Assembly (NCBI GenBank): GCA_029778665.1
Contig: JAKOPX010000002.1
Coordinates: forward strand, 1-47,901
DNA: 47,901 bases
Direction: 5' to 3'
Source: Bacillota bacterium
GTDB taxonomy: Bacteria; Bacillota; Clostridia; Acetivibrionales; DTU013
Part shown: positions 24,249-32,749 of the stretch, in pieces
How the letters are laid out: every line of letters begins with the position of its first letter
How positions within the stretch are numbered: position 1 is the stretch's first letter
Notes under the pieces: model-generated
Told to the model about the DNA's origin: nothing
The model's database searches: none
What the model saw: only the letters and a program-made list of their open reading frames with translations
Translations under genes and position numbers: made by a program

Positions 24249-25160
24249 TTATGCCGGCCCTTTTTCATACAGATGCGGCATCGGCTGGTATCTGCTGACT
24301 CCCATGTACTTTACCTGCACGTTGTCGCCGTCGGTTATCCTGATCCAGGACTTGACCACTGCGCCATCCATACCCTCAATCAAAAGCTTCCGTTCATCCG
24401 CGCCCAGACTGCTGTTTATCCTGTACAGCACAGGCGCCTTTGTCGTCTCGAGCACTTCATGGATCCATTCCACCGCCGGAGCGGGCCTGCTTCCGTAAAA
24501 GGCCATGTAAAGCACATTGTCCACCCCCTTAGCCCAGATAAGTATATCGGATCCGGTGGTGTTCATGAATTTGAAGTCCTTATTGCCATACGACACTGTG
24601 GCATCCTGGCCGTACGGGACATAAGGCACCGGCATCGTATGGTTGTGGCGCTCAACTATCTTCACATTCGACAGCACGGCAACATTATACAGCGTGGATG
24701 CGACCTTGCATACGCCTCCGCCCTCTGTGGTCGTGACCATCGTTCCGATATAGGTAGGGCCTTCCCTGAAACCTCTGTTCTTGGTATACGGGCCGATGGT
24801 GGCATTCTGCGAAAATACCTCCCCCGGCCGCACAACAGTGCCAGCCAGCAAGTCAGCAGCATGGTGCACGTTATATTCCTCTCCGGGCAGGGGATCCTTC
24901 AGGACGGTTTTGTACCCGCCAAGCATAACATATGTCTTATGCCTGGCCACCGCCTCGATGAATTCTCTTTCATGGACCCATGGCATATTGCACTCGGGGC
25001 CTGAAACCATTTCGATGCTGAGGCCTTCCCCGATGATCTCCTGCTGCGCCTCCCCGGGGACCCGGGTCCTGCCGCATGGCATTGCAGCAGCATTTTGTGC
25101 AGTTGCAAGACAAGCTGTAATAATTATTACTGTTATCAGTTTCTTCAATTTCGGTTCCAT
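24249..25160 (-). CDS. VanW-family exported protein
   Basis: About 303 residues: a basic start, a hydrophobic signal/anchor segment (LITVIIITACLATAQNAAA) and then the VanW domain, with DLLAGTVVRPGEVFSQNATIGPYTKNRGF (its PGEVFS core), EGGGVCKVASTLYNVAVLSN, ERHNHTMPVPYVPYGQDATV and KFMNTTGSDILIWA. VanW proteins were first seen beside vancomycin-resistance genes; their biochemical role is not established, and no van ligase genes are in this window, so resistance should not be inferred. I start at ATG 25160 (AGAAGGGG adjoining); a TTG at 25175 is the alternative. A TTGACA-type promoter lies upstream, back to back with the EamA gene. Confidence 0.85.
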   Translation of the reverse strand: MEPKLKKLITVIIITACLATAQNAAAMPCGRTRVPGEAQQEIIGEGLSIEMVSGPECNMPWVHEREFIEAVARHKTYVMLGGYKTVLKDPLPGEEYNVHHAADLLAGTVVRPGEVFSQNATIGPYTKNRGFREGPTYIGTMVTTTEGGGVCKVASTLYNVAVLSNVKIVERHNHTMPVPYVPYGQDATVSYGNKDFKFMNTTGSDILIWAKGVDNVLYMAFYGSRPAPAVEWIHEVLETTKAPVLYRINSSLGADERKLLIEGMDGAVVKSWIRITDGDNVQVKYMGVSRYQPMPHLYEKGPA

Positions 25161-25201
25161 CCCCTTCTCAATCAAACTTATTTTTTTCAGCGGGGAGCGG
25201 A

Positions 25202-25231
25202 TTTACAACAATAAATAAATTCCAGTAATAA
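25202..25231 (+). promoter_or_regulatory. Candidate promoter for the EamA transporter gene
   Basis: TTTACA (25202-25207) and TAATAA (25226-25231), 18 bases apart on the plus strand, overlap the opposing VanW promoter. The two genes would share this small divergent control region. Confidence 0.35.
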
Positions 25232-25257
25232 TGCTGTTTCCGGCGACATATTGTCAA
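25228..25257 (-). promoter_or_regulatory. Candidate promoter for the VanW-family gene
   Basis: A perfect TTGACA (25252-25257) and CATTAT (25228-25233) are 18 bases apart on the minus strand, 68 bases before the ATG. Confidence 0.45.
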
Positions 25258-25279
25258 TTGAGGAAGGAATACCGGAACA

Positions 25280-25723
25280 ATGTTAAAAAACGACAGGAGC
25301 AGAAAAAACATGGTAGTGCTGCTTTCACTTTTCGGCATGATCTGCTGGGGCATCGCGCCGGTGTTCGCAAAAGCGGCCTTAAAAGACATCGATCCCACAG
25401 CCGGACTGGTCCTGCGTACCATTTTTGCGGCCAGTGTCGTTTCAGGGTGGGTGATAATAAGTGGTAATTTTTCAAAAGTAAGCAGTATCCCTGCCGGAAC
25501 ATGGTGGCTCATCGGCACGGAAGCACTGCTGGCTACGCTGGTGGGAGATCTGGCATATTATGCTGCGCTGAAAAAAGGAGACGTATCGCTTGTTACGATC
25601 ATTATGTCAAGTTCGCCGCTGATCACGATACTGTGCTCAGCCGTATTCCTTGGTGAGCAAATCACGCTGATGCGCCTTATAGGCGCCATACTCGTAATTG
25701 CAGGGATCATACTCATAGTTTGA
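25280..25723 (+). CDS. Half-size EamA/DMT-family transporter
   Basis: A 147-residue protein with about five membrane segments and a single EamA domain: GMICWGIAPVFAKAALKDIDPTAGLVLRT near the start (core WGIAPVFAKAAL), GDLAYYAALKKGDVSLVTIIMSSSPLITIL, and FLGEQITLMRLIGAILVIAGIILI. Most DMT carriers have two such domains in about 300 residues, so this one should dimerise, like other half-size members. The substrate is unknown. It is one of the few plus-strand genes. The ATG at 25280 has GAGGAAGG 12 or more bases upstream, a loose ribosome site. Its stop is 19 bases from the convergent decarboxylase stop; the GCCCATGGGC palindrome lies between. Confidence 0.85.
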   Translation: MLKNDRSRKNMVVLLSLFGMICWGIAPVFAKAALKDIDPTAGLVLRTIFAASVVSGWVIISGNFSKVSSIPAGTWWLIGTEALLATLVGDLAYYAALKKGDVSLVTIIMSSSPLITILCSAVFLGEQITLMRLIGAILVIAGIILIV

Positions 25724-25742
25724 CAGCCCATGGGCCGCCCGC

Positions 25743-27203
25743 TCATGCGGAGTTGCTGCCAAGGACCCTTATGTACTCCACGTCAGGGTCATACGTGCCC
25801 TGCAGTTCGCATCCTTCCTCTTTCAGCAGCATTATGTAATCGATCACGTCTTTGGTGATCCTCTCTCCAAGGCATATTACAGGTATACCCGGTGGATAGG
25901 ACATCACCATCTCACCCGCGATCTCTCCGGCTGAATCCTCGAGCCTTACTGTTTTCTTGCTGTTATAGAAAGCATCCCTCGGGGTGACGATCATTTCAGG
26001 ACTTTCGGGTATTTCAAAATCCCTGATCTTCGGACTGCTGCCTCTGCCCAGTGACAACTGCCGCAGTGCGTTCACAAGGGCAGTGACGTCTTCTCTCCTG
26101 TCCCCGATTGAAACGATGGCAAGTATGTTGTAGAGATCCGACATTTCAACCTGGATGTTGAATTTCTCCCTCAGCAATGCTTCCACCTGGTAGCCTGTAT
26201 AACCTGTCTGCCTTACATTGATGCCGAGTTTGGTTTCATCAAAATCAAAACACCCCTCTCTTCCTGTCAGTTCCCGGCCGAAGGCGTACAGTCCGGGTAT
26301 CCTGTTGATCTCCTCCCTCGCCCATCTGGCAAGCTCAAGCGCCTCTCCAAGCAATTCCGGGCCTCTCGTTACAAGCTGCTTTCTGGCTATATCAAGTGAA
26401 CACATGAGAAGATACGATGCACTCGAAGTAAAAGTAAGGCCCAGCGACTGCCTTATCCTTTCCTGTGGGATGAAGGCGCCCCTCGACAGCAGTACGGAAC
26501 TCTGTGTCAGTGAACCTGCCGTTTTGTGCACGCTTACAGCACTCATGTCGGCTCCCACCTCCATGGCGGTCAGCGGAAAATCATCGTGGAACATCATATG
26601 TGCGCCATGAGCTTCATCTATGATCACTGACATATCATGCATATGTGCGGTCCTGACTATGGATTTTATGTCAGATGTCATCCCATAATATGTGGGATTT
26701 ACAACGAACACTGCTTTTGCATGCGGATTCTTCCTGATCGCCTCCCGGACCTTTTCAGCGGATATGCCCATCGTTATTCCGAGTTCGCGGTTGATCTCGG
26801 GAAGCACATAGACTGGCATCGCACCGCTGAGGATTATCCCTCCGAAAGCGGATCTGTGTGCGTTGCGCGGCATTATTATCCTGCTCCCCGGGTCGCACGC
26901 GCTGAGGATCATAGCCTGAACGCCTGATGTGGTCCCGTTTACCAGAAAATATGCATTTTCTGCGCCGTAGGCATGGGCCATCAGCTTCTGCGCTTCAAGT
27001 ATGACCCCTGTCGGGTTGTTGGCGAAGTCGAGGTCCTTCATTCCGTTGACATCCATCCTGAGCGCTTTTTCCCCTATGTATTCCACCAGTTCACGGAGCC
27101 CTCTTCCCTGCTTGTGACCGGGCACATGGAAAGGGATAACGTTGTCGTCTATATATTTTTTGACTGCATCAAAAAGCGGAGTCCTGTTCTGGTTTATCCG
27201 CAC
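25743..27203 (-). CDS. Orn/Lys/Arg decarboxylase family protein (PLP-dependent)
   Basis: The 486-residue protein has the fold-type I PLP layout of the biosynthetic SpeA/YaaO branch: FHVPGHKQGRG near the N-terminus, NGTTSGVQAMI, DEAHGAHMMFH, the PLP lysine K227 in SVHKTAGS, and the C-terminal domain with YPPGIPVICLGERIT. It should decarboxylate arginine, lysine or ornithine to a polyamine precursor; the exact substrate cannot be assigned. The start I use is the GTG at 27203 (AGGTG six bases upstream), because homologues begin with an x-x-NQNRTPLFDAL stretch. The frame stays open to 27347 but that part runs into a repeat element. That element lies 69 bases before the start, so it would be in the leader of any upstream transcript. 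Confidence 0.88.
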   Translation of the reverse strand: MRINQNRTPLFDAVKKYIDDNVIPFHVPGHKQGRGLRELVEYIGEKALRMDVNGMKDLDFANNPTGVILEAQKLMAHAYGAENAYFLVNGTTSGVQAMILSACDPGSRIIMPRNAHRSAFGGIILSGAMPVYVLPEINRELGITMGISAEKVREAIRKNPHAKAVFVVNPTYYGMTSDIKSIVRTAHMHDMSVIIDEAHGAHMMFHDDFPLTAMEVGADMSAVSVHKTAGSLTQSSVLLSRGAFIPQERIRQSLGLTFTSSASYLLMCSLDIARKQLVTRGPELLGEALELARWAREEINRIPGLYAFGRELTGREGCFDFDETKLGINVRQTGYTGYQVEALLREKFNIQVEMSDLYNILAIVSIGDRREDVTALVNALRQLSLGRGSSPKIRDFEIPESPEMIVTPRDAFYNSKKTVRLEDSAGEIAGEMVMSYPPGIPVICLGERITKDVIDYIMLLKEEGCELQGTYDPDVEYIRVLGSNSA

Positions 27204-27271
27204 AACGATCACCTGTATTCCGCCAGACATCATCCGTGTATTATATGGCGCGTGTATCGTGACCGTGCATG

Positions 27272-27507
27272 GCCGCGTAGCAGGTACGGGCAGCAGGGCA
27301 TTTGAGGATGCTTCGTGTACGGCTGCATGCCGGATCATTTGCTCCAATGAGGGCGCAGGTCACTCGCCGTCCATGGCTCGGGACCAGCGCCGGCAGCATC
27401 CATGCTGCCGGTTGCGGTGCCTGTTGCCTCATTCGAGCTGCATGCCCCGGCGGCATCCGTAACACTTGCATCCAATAATGCCTTGCTGCCCGTACCTGCT
27501 ACGCGGC
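27272..27507. repeat. Dispersed long-hairpin element, copy 2
   Basis: The ends are a perfect 24-bp inverted repeat (27272-27295 with 27484-27507), followed inward by GGCATT/AATGCC, GGATGC/GCATCC, ATGCCG/CGGCAT and GCTC-AATGAGG/CCTCATT-GAGC. The core from about 27341 to 27445 is nearly identical to copy 1 (about 6541-6645), including the 20-base loop with CCATGG. The stem CCGGCAGCA/TGCTGCCGG has A-T where copy 1 has G-T, so pairing is kept. The outer arms share no sequence with copy 1. It fills most of the gap between the ABC operon and the decarboxylase. The rest of the gap (27508-27575) shows no gene or U-tract terminator, so the hairpin may end the ABC transcript. Confidence 0.85.
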
Positions 27508-27575
27508 GCTTTGTATGTAAGCAATTTCAGGTTTGATTAATCTGATTGGATTCTTTGGAAGGAACAGTATGGCGC

Positions 27576-28790
27576 TCATTCATAACGCAGCGCTTCAATC
27601 GGATCAAGATCTGCCGCGCGTTTGGCCGGGTAGACTCCGAATATTATGCCAAGCGCAACAGAACCGAGAAATGCCAGTACTATGATCTTAAGGTCTACGA
27701 CAGGAGGTATCTTAATCAGTGCTGATATGATGTTTCCGGCAACGACGCCCAGGAATATGCCTGCAAGGCCGGCGCAGCCTGTCATAAGGATGGATTCGGT
27801 CAGAAACTGCAGTATGATGTCTTTCTTCTGCGCCCCAAGGGCTTTCCTGATGCCTATCTCCCGGATCCTTTCAGTCACCGACACCAGAAGTATGTTTACA
27901 ATGCCGATGCCACCGACTATCAGCGTAATGACCGCTATCACGAGAAGGATAGATGATACGACGCCAAGCACATCGCTGAAAGCTTTCTGGATGTCGGCCG
28001 AGTTCTGGGCTATATATACGTCTTCGCTGCCATGTTTCATTTCAAGGTATTTCACGATACGTTTGCCGACTTCCCGCAGCTTTTCTTTCTCAACCACCGT
28101 CACGTCGATGGATGACAGCCTTTCGCTGTTGGGATACAACTGCTGCACTGTCGTTATGGGCATAAAAATACTGACAGGGATCAATTCGCTTTCCATGATG
28201 CCCTCGAACATATTCTCGCCGCTGCTCATCACACCGATTATCTTAAGCGAGACAGAAGTGCCTGATGGCGTCCTGAGCGTGATGGTTTCCCCGGTCACAT
28301 CCTGAACGTCTTTAAAGAACTTCCTTGCAAAGAGCTCATCCACCACGACGAATTTCGCCCTTTTGGTCACATCGAAATCATTTATGAATCTGCCGTATTT
28401 CATTTCGATGATGCCAAAATTCTTGTACTGCGAGGATACGCCGAACACCCATGCGTCCTTTGACTGTTCATTGACACGTACAGTTCCGTTTTTCTGGATG
28501 CTGGTCGCGATATTCTTGATTTCCGGCGCCGCTTCCTTCACATAATCCATATCCTTGAGCGTCAGCCAGTCTTTCCTGTCGACGTTCCTGTTTTTATATG
28601 TGATGCTTATGGTATTGGCGCCTATTTTTTCAAACTGTGCATTCATGTAGCTTTCAGTGGCACTTCCGAGCGCCATGATCGTGATTATGGAGAATACGCC
28701 CATCACGATCCCGAGCATGGTAAGGAAGGATCGGAGTTTATTTGATTTAAGGCTGTCCAGAGCCTGTATGAAGCTTTCAGAGAAATTCAT
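27576..28790 (-). CDS. MacB/FtsX-family ABC transporter permease
   Basis: A 404-residue protein with one N-terminal membrane segment (LRSFLTMLGIVMGVFSIITIMALG region), a large extracytoplasmic MacB-PCD domain, and three C-terminal segments (ILLVIAVITLIVGGIGIVNILLVS and the two that follow), ending GIIFGVYPAKRAADLDPIEALRYE, a classic MacB tail. MacB-type systems use ATP hydrolysis to drive substrate movement outside the membrane rather than through a pore. I start at ATG 28790 (GAGGT six bases upstream); an extension to 28829 overlaps the adaptor gene. It is the last of four co-directional genes with ATPase, Yip1 and HlyD/MacA products. The cargo is unknown; peptides or drugs are typical. Confidence 0.9.
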   Translation of the reverse strand: MNFSESFIQALDSLKSNKLRSFLTMLGIVMGVFSIITIMALGSATESYMNAQFEKIGANTISITYKNRNVDRKDWLTLKDMDYVKEAAPEIKNIATSIQKNGTVRVNEQSKDAWVFGVSSQYKNFGIIEMKYGRFINDFDVTKRAKFVVVDELFARKFFKDVQDVTGETITLRTPSGTSVSLKIIGVMSSGENMFEGIMESELIPVSIFMPITTVQQLYPNSERLSSIDVTVVEKEKLREVGKRIVKYLEMKHGSEDVYIAQNSADIQKAFSDVLGVVSSILLVIAVITLIVGGIGIVNILLVSVTERIREIGIRKALGAQKKDIILQFLTESILMTGCAGLAGIFLGVVAGNIISALIKIPPVVDLKIIVLAFLGSVALGIIFGVYPAKRAADLDPIEALRYE

Positions 28791-28825
28791 CTGCATACCT
28801 CGCTTCTTTCCGGTTGGGCTGCCTG

Positions 28826-30088
28826 TCAATACTGCTGTTTCACCCTTACTTTCATCCCGTCGCTGTAGCTGGGCTGAGGGTCGATGACAACAAGTTCTCC
28901 TTCTTCAAGCCCATCCAGGATCTCAACGCTCATGTCCGAATTGATGCCGGCTTCTATCCGGCGCTGCTCGATCCTGTTCGTTTCAGTATCGATAACGAAT
29001 ACCATCAGGTTGTCGTCCCTGTCAGGTTTTATCGCTTCCATAGGCGCCAGCAGGACTCCGTTTTTATCCACCGTTATGATCTCGCAGGTGACATTGAGAC
29101 CAGGTTTAAGAACGCCTTTTGAGTCATCCACTCCAATGATTATCTCCACCACTGTCTCGCTCCCGCCGGATGTCACTGCCGTGGTGGCCACGGGAGAAAT
29201 GCTCTCAACGGTTCCTGTTATCTCCGTATTCTTATCGATCGCATCCCCCGTCACTCTCGCCTTCTGTCCGACCGCCACGTTCTTTATATCGTACTCGTTT
29301 ACTCTGGCCCGTATCCGCAGCTTATCCGGATCTATGATCCTGTATGCCGGCTGCATGCTTCCGGTATACGCCCCTTCCTGGACGTTCACTGCCGCGACGA
29401 CTCCTTCCATGGCAGCCATGCACATTTCATTTATGTCGTTTATCTTCTTTTCAAGGTCGGAAATCTGTAAATCCGTGACCTTTATATTTTCTTCAGCTGT
29501 TTTTCTTGAGTTGTTCCTGCTTTCTACAGCAGCCTCATAAGCCAGCCTGGCATTCTCAATGGCCGATTCGGCTTCCCTGAACTGCTTTTCCGACATTTCC
29601 ATCTCGGCTTTCGAAATAGCACTTGCCTCATACAGTGCCTTATTGTCTTCATACGCCTTTTTTGCGTCATTATAGTTCCTTTCGGCAGCTTTCAGGCTGT
29701 TGAGGGCTCTTTGGACCTCTGCGTCGCCGGCTTTGGAATCCAGCGCTATCTGCTGGGTCCTCCTGTTGCTCTTCAATGTTTCGAGCCTGGAGTACATCTC
29801 GCTCATGTCCACCTCAATAAGCTGCTGGCCTTGTTTTACCCGCTGGCCCTCGGTGATCATCACCCTCGTCACTTTCAGCGGCGTGTCGAAATATGCCTCT
29901 GACTTCTTTGTTTCCTCGACGACGCCGTCCGCATATATCCATGAAGAAAGATCTCCTTTCACAACTGCAGCGGCCTGTACGCTGACCGCGCCCGAACCTG
30001 CCGTACCCGCAGCCTGCATTGCACCGGCCGTGACAAGGACAGCTGATGATATCACCAGTATGCTTGCGATAATCACCTTTTTCCTCAT
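28826..30088 (-). CDS. HlyD/MacA-type efflux adaptor
   Basis: A 420-residue membrane-fusion-type adaptor: an N-terminal signal/anchor (VIIASILVISSAVLVTAG), a biotinyl-lipoyl half-domain (VTRVMITEGQRVKQGQQLIEVD core), a long alpha-hairpin coiled coil (about 95-215, with KAAERNYNDAKKAYEDNKALYE-type heptads), then the second lipoyl half and beta-barrel (VAAVNVQEGAYTGSMQPAYRI). In Gram-positives such adaptors link the MacB permease to the wall side. GGAGG lies seven bases before the ATG at 30088. The stop is 35 bases before the permease start. Confidence 0.9.
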   Translation of the reverse strand: MRKKVIIASILVISSAVLVTAGAMQAAGTAGSGAVSVQAAAVVKGDLSSWIYADGVVEETKKSEAYFDTPLKVTRVMITEGQRVKQGQQLIEVDMSEMYSRLETLKSNRRTQQIALDSKAGDAEVQRALNSLKAAERNYNDAKKAYEDNKALYEASAISKAEMEMSEKQFREAESAIENARLAYEAAVESRNNSRKTAEENIKVTDLQISDLEKKINDINEMCMAAMEGVVAAVNVQEGAYTGSMQPAYRIIDPDKLRIRARVNEYDIKNVAVGQKARVTGDAIDKNTEITGTVESISPVATTAVTSGGSETVVEIIIGVDDSKGVLKPGLNVTCEIITVDKNGVLLAPMEAIKPDRDDNLMVFVIDTETNRIEQRRIEAGINSDMSVEILDGLEEGELVVIDPQPSYSDGMKVRVKQQY

Positions 30089-30133
30089 TGCATAACCTCC
30101 GTAAATGACTGTCGTGAGAGCGCCGTGCCGCAG

Positions 30134-30901
30134 TTACATCAGCTGCAGCGCCGCAGGCATGCCGTACATGGTACAGGCAACACGAATGGCAAAAATTACG
30201 GCTACCGCTATGTAAACCTGTTTCTTTTTCAGTTTGCTGACGGCAGTTAATCCTATGGCCATTACAGAGTATCTCCATATGGCAAAAACGTCGATACCCG
30301 CAAGGAGCCCGTAAACATACGGGTTCATTTCTTCAGGCGACGCAAGGGAAGCCAGGCTCGTCAATGGCGCTGCCTGGTGCAGGCTTCCCGTATAGAATGA
30401 AACGGCTGTCAGCAACAGGCTGTACAAAACAGGTATGATACCCGCATGTACCACAACGGAGAGGTATGCTTTGTATTTGCCCTCCCCTCCCATGATCCTT
30501 AGTATGATGAAAAACAGCAAAGCCATAAGGGCAAACCCTGCAGCCGCATAGACGGGCGCTGTCACGATCCCTGTAACAACTGCGCGGGGCAATCCTGCTT
30601 CTATCATCTCCGGCGTCATCTCGATGCCGAAGGATTCCATGTACTCAGAACCGGCAGCGATCGACTTCCTCAGCATTTCCTCGTATACAGGCCTCCTTAC
30701 TGCATAGGGAACTGCGGCTGCCAATGAACCAAAAACCATCCAGAACAGCACTCTTGGCTTCCCGGCCAGTTCCTCCATCAGCCTGCCCGGTGAGACGAAC
30801 AGCCACATAAGCCTTTTGAAAAACCCCGGCTTTTCGACGGCCATTTCCCGATCCATGCTCTGTACCCGGATATCAGACAAGTTATCAGCCTCTTTCTTCA
30901 C
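30134..30901 (-). CDS. Yip1-family membrane protein in the ABC operon
   Basis: About 255 residues with a cytoplasmic head (FFKRLMWLFVSPGRLMEELAGKPR), then five or so membrane segments including PVYAAAGFALMALLFFIILRIMGGEGKYKAYLSVVVHA (core GGEGKYKAYLSV) and a C-terminal pair. The pattern matches the Yip1 domain found next to MacAB-like systems in Firmicutes. Its role is not established; a helper in assembly or cargo handling is only a guess from context. The start is uncertain: the GTG at 30901 lacks a good ribosome site, while a TTG at 30880 has AGAGG eight bases upstream. It lies between the ATPase and adaptor genes. Confidence 0.75.
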   Translation of the reverse strand: MKKEADNLSDIRVQSMDREMAVEKPGFFKRLMWLFVSPGRLMEELAGKPRVLFWMVFGSLAAAVPYAVRRPVYEEMLRKSIAAGSEYMESFGIEMTPEMIEAGLPRAVVTGIVTAPVYAAAGFALMALLFFIILRIMGGEGKYKAYLSVVVHAGIIPVLYSLLLTAVSFYTGSLHQAAPLTSLASLASPEEMNPYVYGLLAGIDVFAIWRYSVMAIGLTAVSKLKKKQVYIAVAVIFAIRVACTMYGMPAALQLM

Positions 30902-30959
30902 TTCACAATATAAATCTCGTTATATGAACAGGATCCGGACAGGATGCAGGCGTATGCTG

Positions 30960-31694
30960 TCAGCCCGCAGCCTGTGCCTGCAGTTTTCTTATCACTTCCC
31001 TGGCGTCTGTCGGATCATCGACCCTTTCATCGCTTATGATCCTGCCATCCCTGAACCTGATGATGCGCCCGGTATGCATAGCTATGTCTGGCTCGTGCGT
31101 GACAAGGATGATGGTGACTCCTTCCCTGTTCAGTTCCTGGAATACTGCCATTATGTCTTCTCCCGACGCCGTGTCGAGGTTCCCGGTTGGCTCATCGGCA
31201 AGAAGGATGGCCGGGTCGTTCACGAGAGCCCTTGCGATGGCGACCCTCTGCTTCTGGCCGCCGGATAGCTCATTGGGCCTGTGATCCATCCTTTCCAGCA
31301 GCCCCACCTTCCTGAGCGCTTCAACAGCCTTTTCCCTGCGTTCTTTTTTTCCTGCTCCTGCATATATCATGGGAAGTTCCACGTTTTGAAGCGCGTTCAT
31401 TTTTGGAAGCAGATTGAATGACTGGAACACGAACCCTATTTTTTTATTTCTTATCCTGGCCAGTTCAGTATCATCAAGCTGTGAAATATTGACGCCGTCC
31501 AGTTCGTAATATCCGCTCGTCGCCCTGTCAAGGCATCCGAGTATGTTCATCAGCGTCGACTTCCCCGATCCCGACGGACCCATGACGGCGACGAACTCCC
31601 CTTTGCTGATGCGGAGGTCGACGTCCTTCAGGGCTTCCACCTGCACCTTGCCTGTGTCATATATCTTTCCTATGCCTTCCATCCTGATGATCAT
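30960..31694 (-). CDS. ABC transporter ATP-binding protein (MacB/LolD type)
   Basis: The 244-residue ATPase has Walker A GPSGSGKST (39-47), the Q-loop QSFNLLPKMNALQNVELPM, the signature LSGGQKQRVAIARA (from 143) and Walker B ILLADEPTGNLD (163 on), followed by the switch histidine in LVTHEPDIA. The TSGYYELDGVNISQLDD segment is typical of the MacB/LolD/FtsE branch. It powers the permease encoded three genes on. The ATG at 31694 has GGAAGG seven bases upstream and is the first gene of its operon. A weak GAGACA-18-TATAAC promoter can be read in the 93-base gap after ribF. Confidence 0.93.
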   Translation of the reverse strand: MIIRMEGIGKIYDTGKVQVEALKDVDLRISKGEFVAVMGPSGSGKSTLMNILGCLDRATSGYYELDGVNISQLDDTELARIRNKKIGFVFQSFNLLPKMNALQNVELPMIYAGAGKKERREKAVEALRKVGLLERMDHRPNELSGGQKQRVAIARALVNDPAILLADEPTGNLDTASGEDIMAVFQELNREGVTIILVTHEPDIAMHTGRIIRFRDGRIISDERVDDPTDAREVIRKLQAQAAG

Positions 31695-31787
31695 GGCAGT
31701 ACCTTCCTTTGCAGCTTTACGCCGCCTGTGCGGCTACCCATCGGTTATACGCACTTTCCCAGGGATTTGTCTCATACAACGGAAATC

Positions 31788-32726
31788 TCACAGAGAAGTT
31801 ATTCCGAAATACTCCTTTGCCGCCCTGATGTCACGGTTTATCTGGTCAGAAAGTTCATCAGCGCTTCCGAATTTCATCTCATCCCTGAGCTTTTTCAGGA
31901 AAAAAACTTCTATACCGTTCTCATAAATATCCTTTTCAAAGCCAAGTATATGCGTTTCAACACTTATGGATGCTGTCTCTCCGAATGTCGGGTTGATCCC
32001 GACGTTTGTCACGCTGTTGTATAATGCTCCGTCATAAAGTGTCCTTGTCAGGTATACACCGTTGCAGGGCAGCACGAGGCAGTTTTCAGGCCGCAGATTG
32101 GCAGTCGGGAACCCGATCCTTCTTCCGATGCGCTTTCCGTCCAGCACCTTCCCCATTATCGAATAGTGCCTGCCAAGTAACATGGTTACCTTTTCCATGT
32201 CCCCTTTCAGTACGTATTCCCGTATCGCCGTACTGCTGACGATTTCAGCGCCTATCCTGACAGCCGGGATTATGATGACCCTTATGCCGTACTTCTTTCC
32301 AAGTTCCTTAAGCAGTTCACTGTCGCCACGGCCCATATAGCCGAACCTGTAGTTGAACCCGGCTACTGCCACACATGCCCCGAGCCTGTCAGCCAGGATA
32401 TCCCTCACAAAATCCTCGGGTTCCATCCTTGAGTATTCCTCATCGAATTCATCGAACCAGACATGATCCAGCCTGGTCTCTCCAAGGATCTGTATCCGCT
32501 TGTCCACGGTAGTGAGCAACTGGGTGAACAGATCTTTTCTGATTACATTTTCCGGATGCTTCGTAAATGTATAGACCACTGACCTGAGGCCGCTCATCCT
32601 TGCTTCATTGATAAGGGCATTCACGAGCACCATGTGTCCCACATGCAGCCCGTCGAAATTCCCCAGCCCCACTGCCGTTGAACGTTTATCGAATTTTACG
32701 CCGTCATTGCCGAATATAGTTTTCAA
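31788..32726 (-). CDS. ribF: Bifunctional riboflavin kinase/FAD synthetase
   Basis: RibF makes FMN from riboflavin and then FAD. The N-terminal adenylyltransferase domain shows GNFDGLHVGH (22-31), a nucleotidyltransferase HxGH-type motif, and the later SSTAIREYVLKGDM. The C-terminal kinase domain starts about residue 185 with GKVLDGKRIGRRIGFPTANL and has TNVGINPTFGE. Length (312) is typical. The start is a TTG at 32726 with GGGG upstream; no ATG lies between it and the adenylyltransferase core. It follows truB by 23 bases, the common truB-ribF pair at the end of the infB region. No FMN riboswitch-like structure was noticed before it. Confidence 0.95.
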   Translation of the reverse strand: MKTIFGNDGVKFDKRSTAVGLGNFDGLHVGHMVLVNALINEARMSGLRSVVYTFTKHPENVIRKDLFTQLLTTVDKRIQILGETRLDHVWFDEFDEEYSRMEPEDFVRDILADRLGACVAVAGFNYRFGYMGRGDSELLKELGKKYGIRVIIIPAVRIGAEIVSSTAIREYVLKGDMEKVTMLLGRHYSIMGKVLDGKRIGRRIGFPTANLRPENCLVLPCNGVYLTRTLYDGALYNSVTNVGINPTFGETASISVETHILGFEKDIYENGIEVFFLKKLRDEMKFGSADELSDQINRDIRAAKEYFGITSL

Positions 32727-32749
32727 GTTCGATGACCCCTATTCACTGA

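Noticed and set aside
23863-24498. 211-codon plus-strand frame across the MFS and VanW genes
   Set aside because: Antisense to two recognised genes, with no start signal or domain.
24249-25160. Vancomycin-resistance locus
   Set aside because: Only a VanW-family protein is present; no vanA/H/X/R/S-type genes nearby.
25724-25742. GCCCATGGGC palindrome as a bidirectional terminator
   Set aside because: Short, and no T-run on either side.
27204-27347. N-terminal extension of the decarboxylase
   Set aside because: The open frame runs into the repeat element; homologues start near the GTG at 27203, which has a ribosome site.
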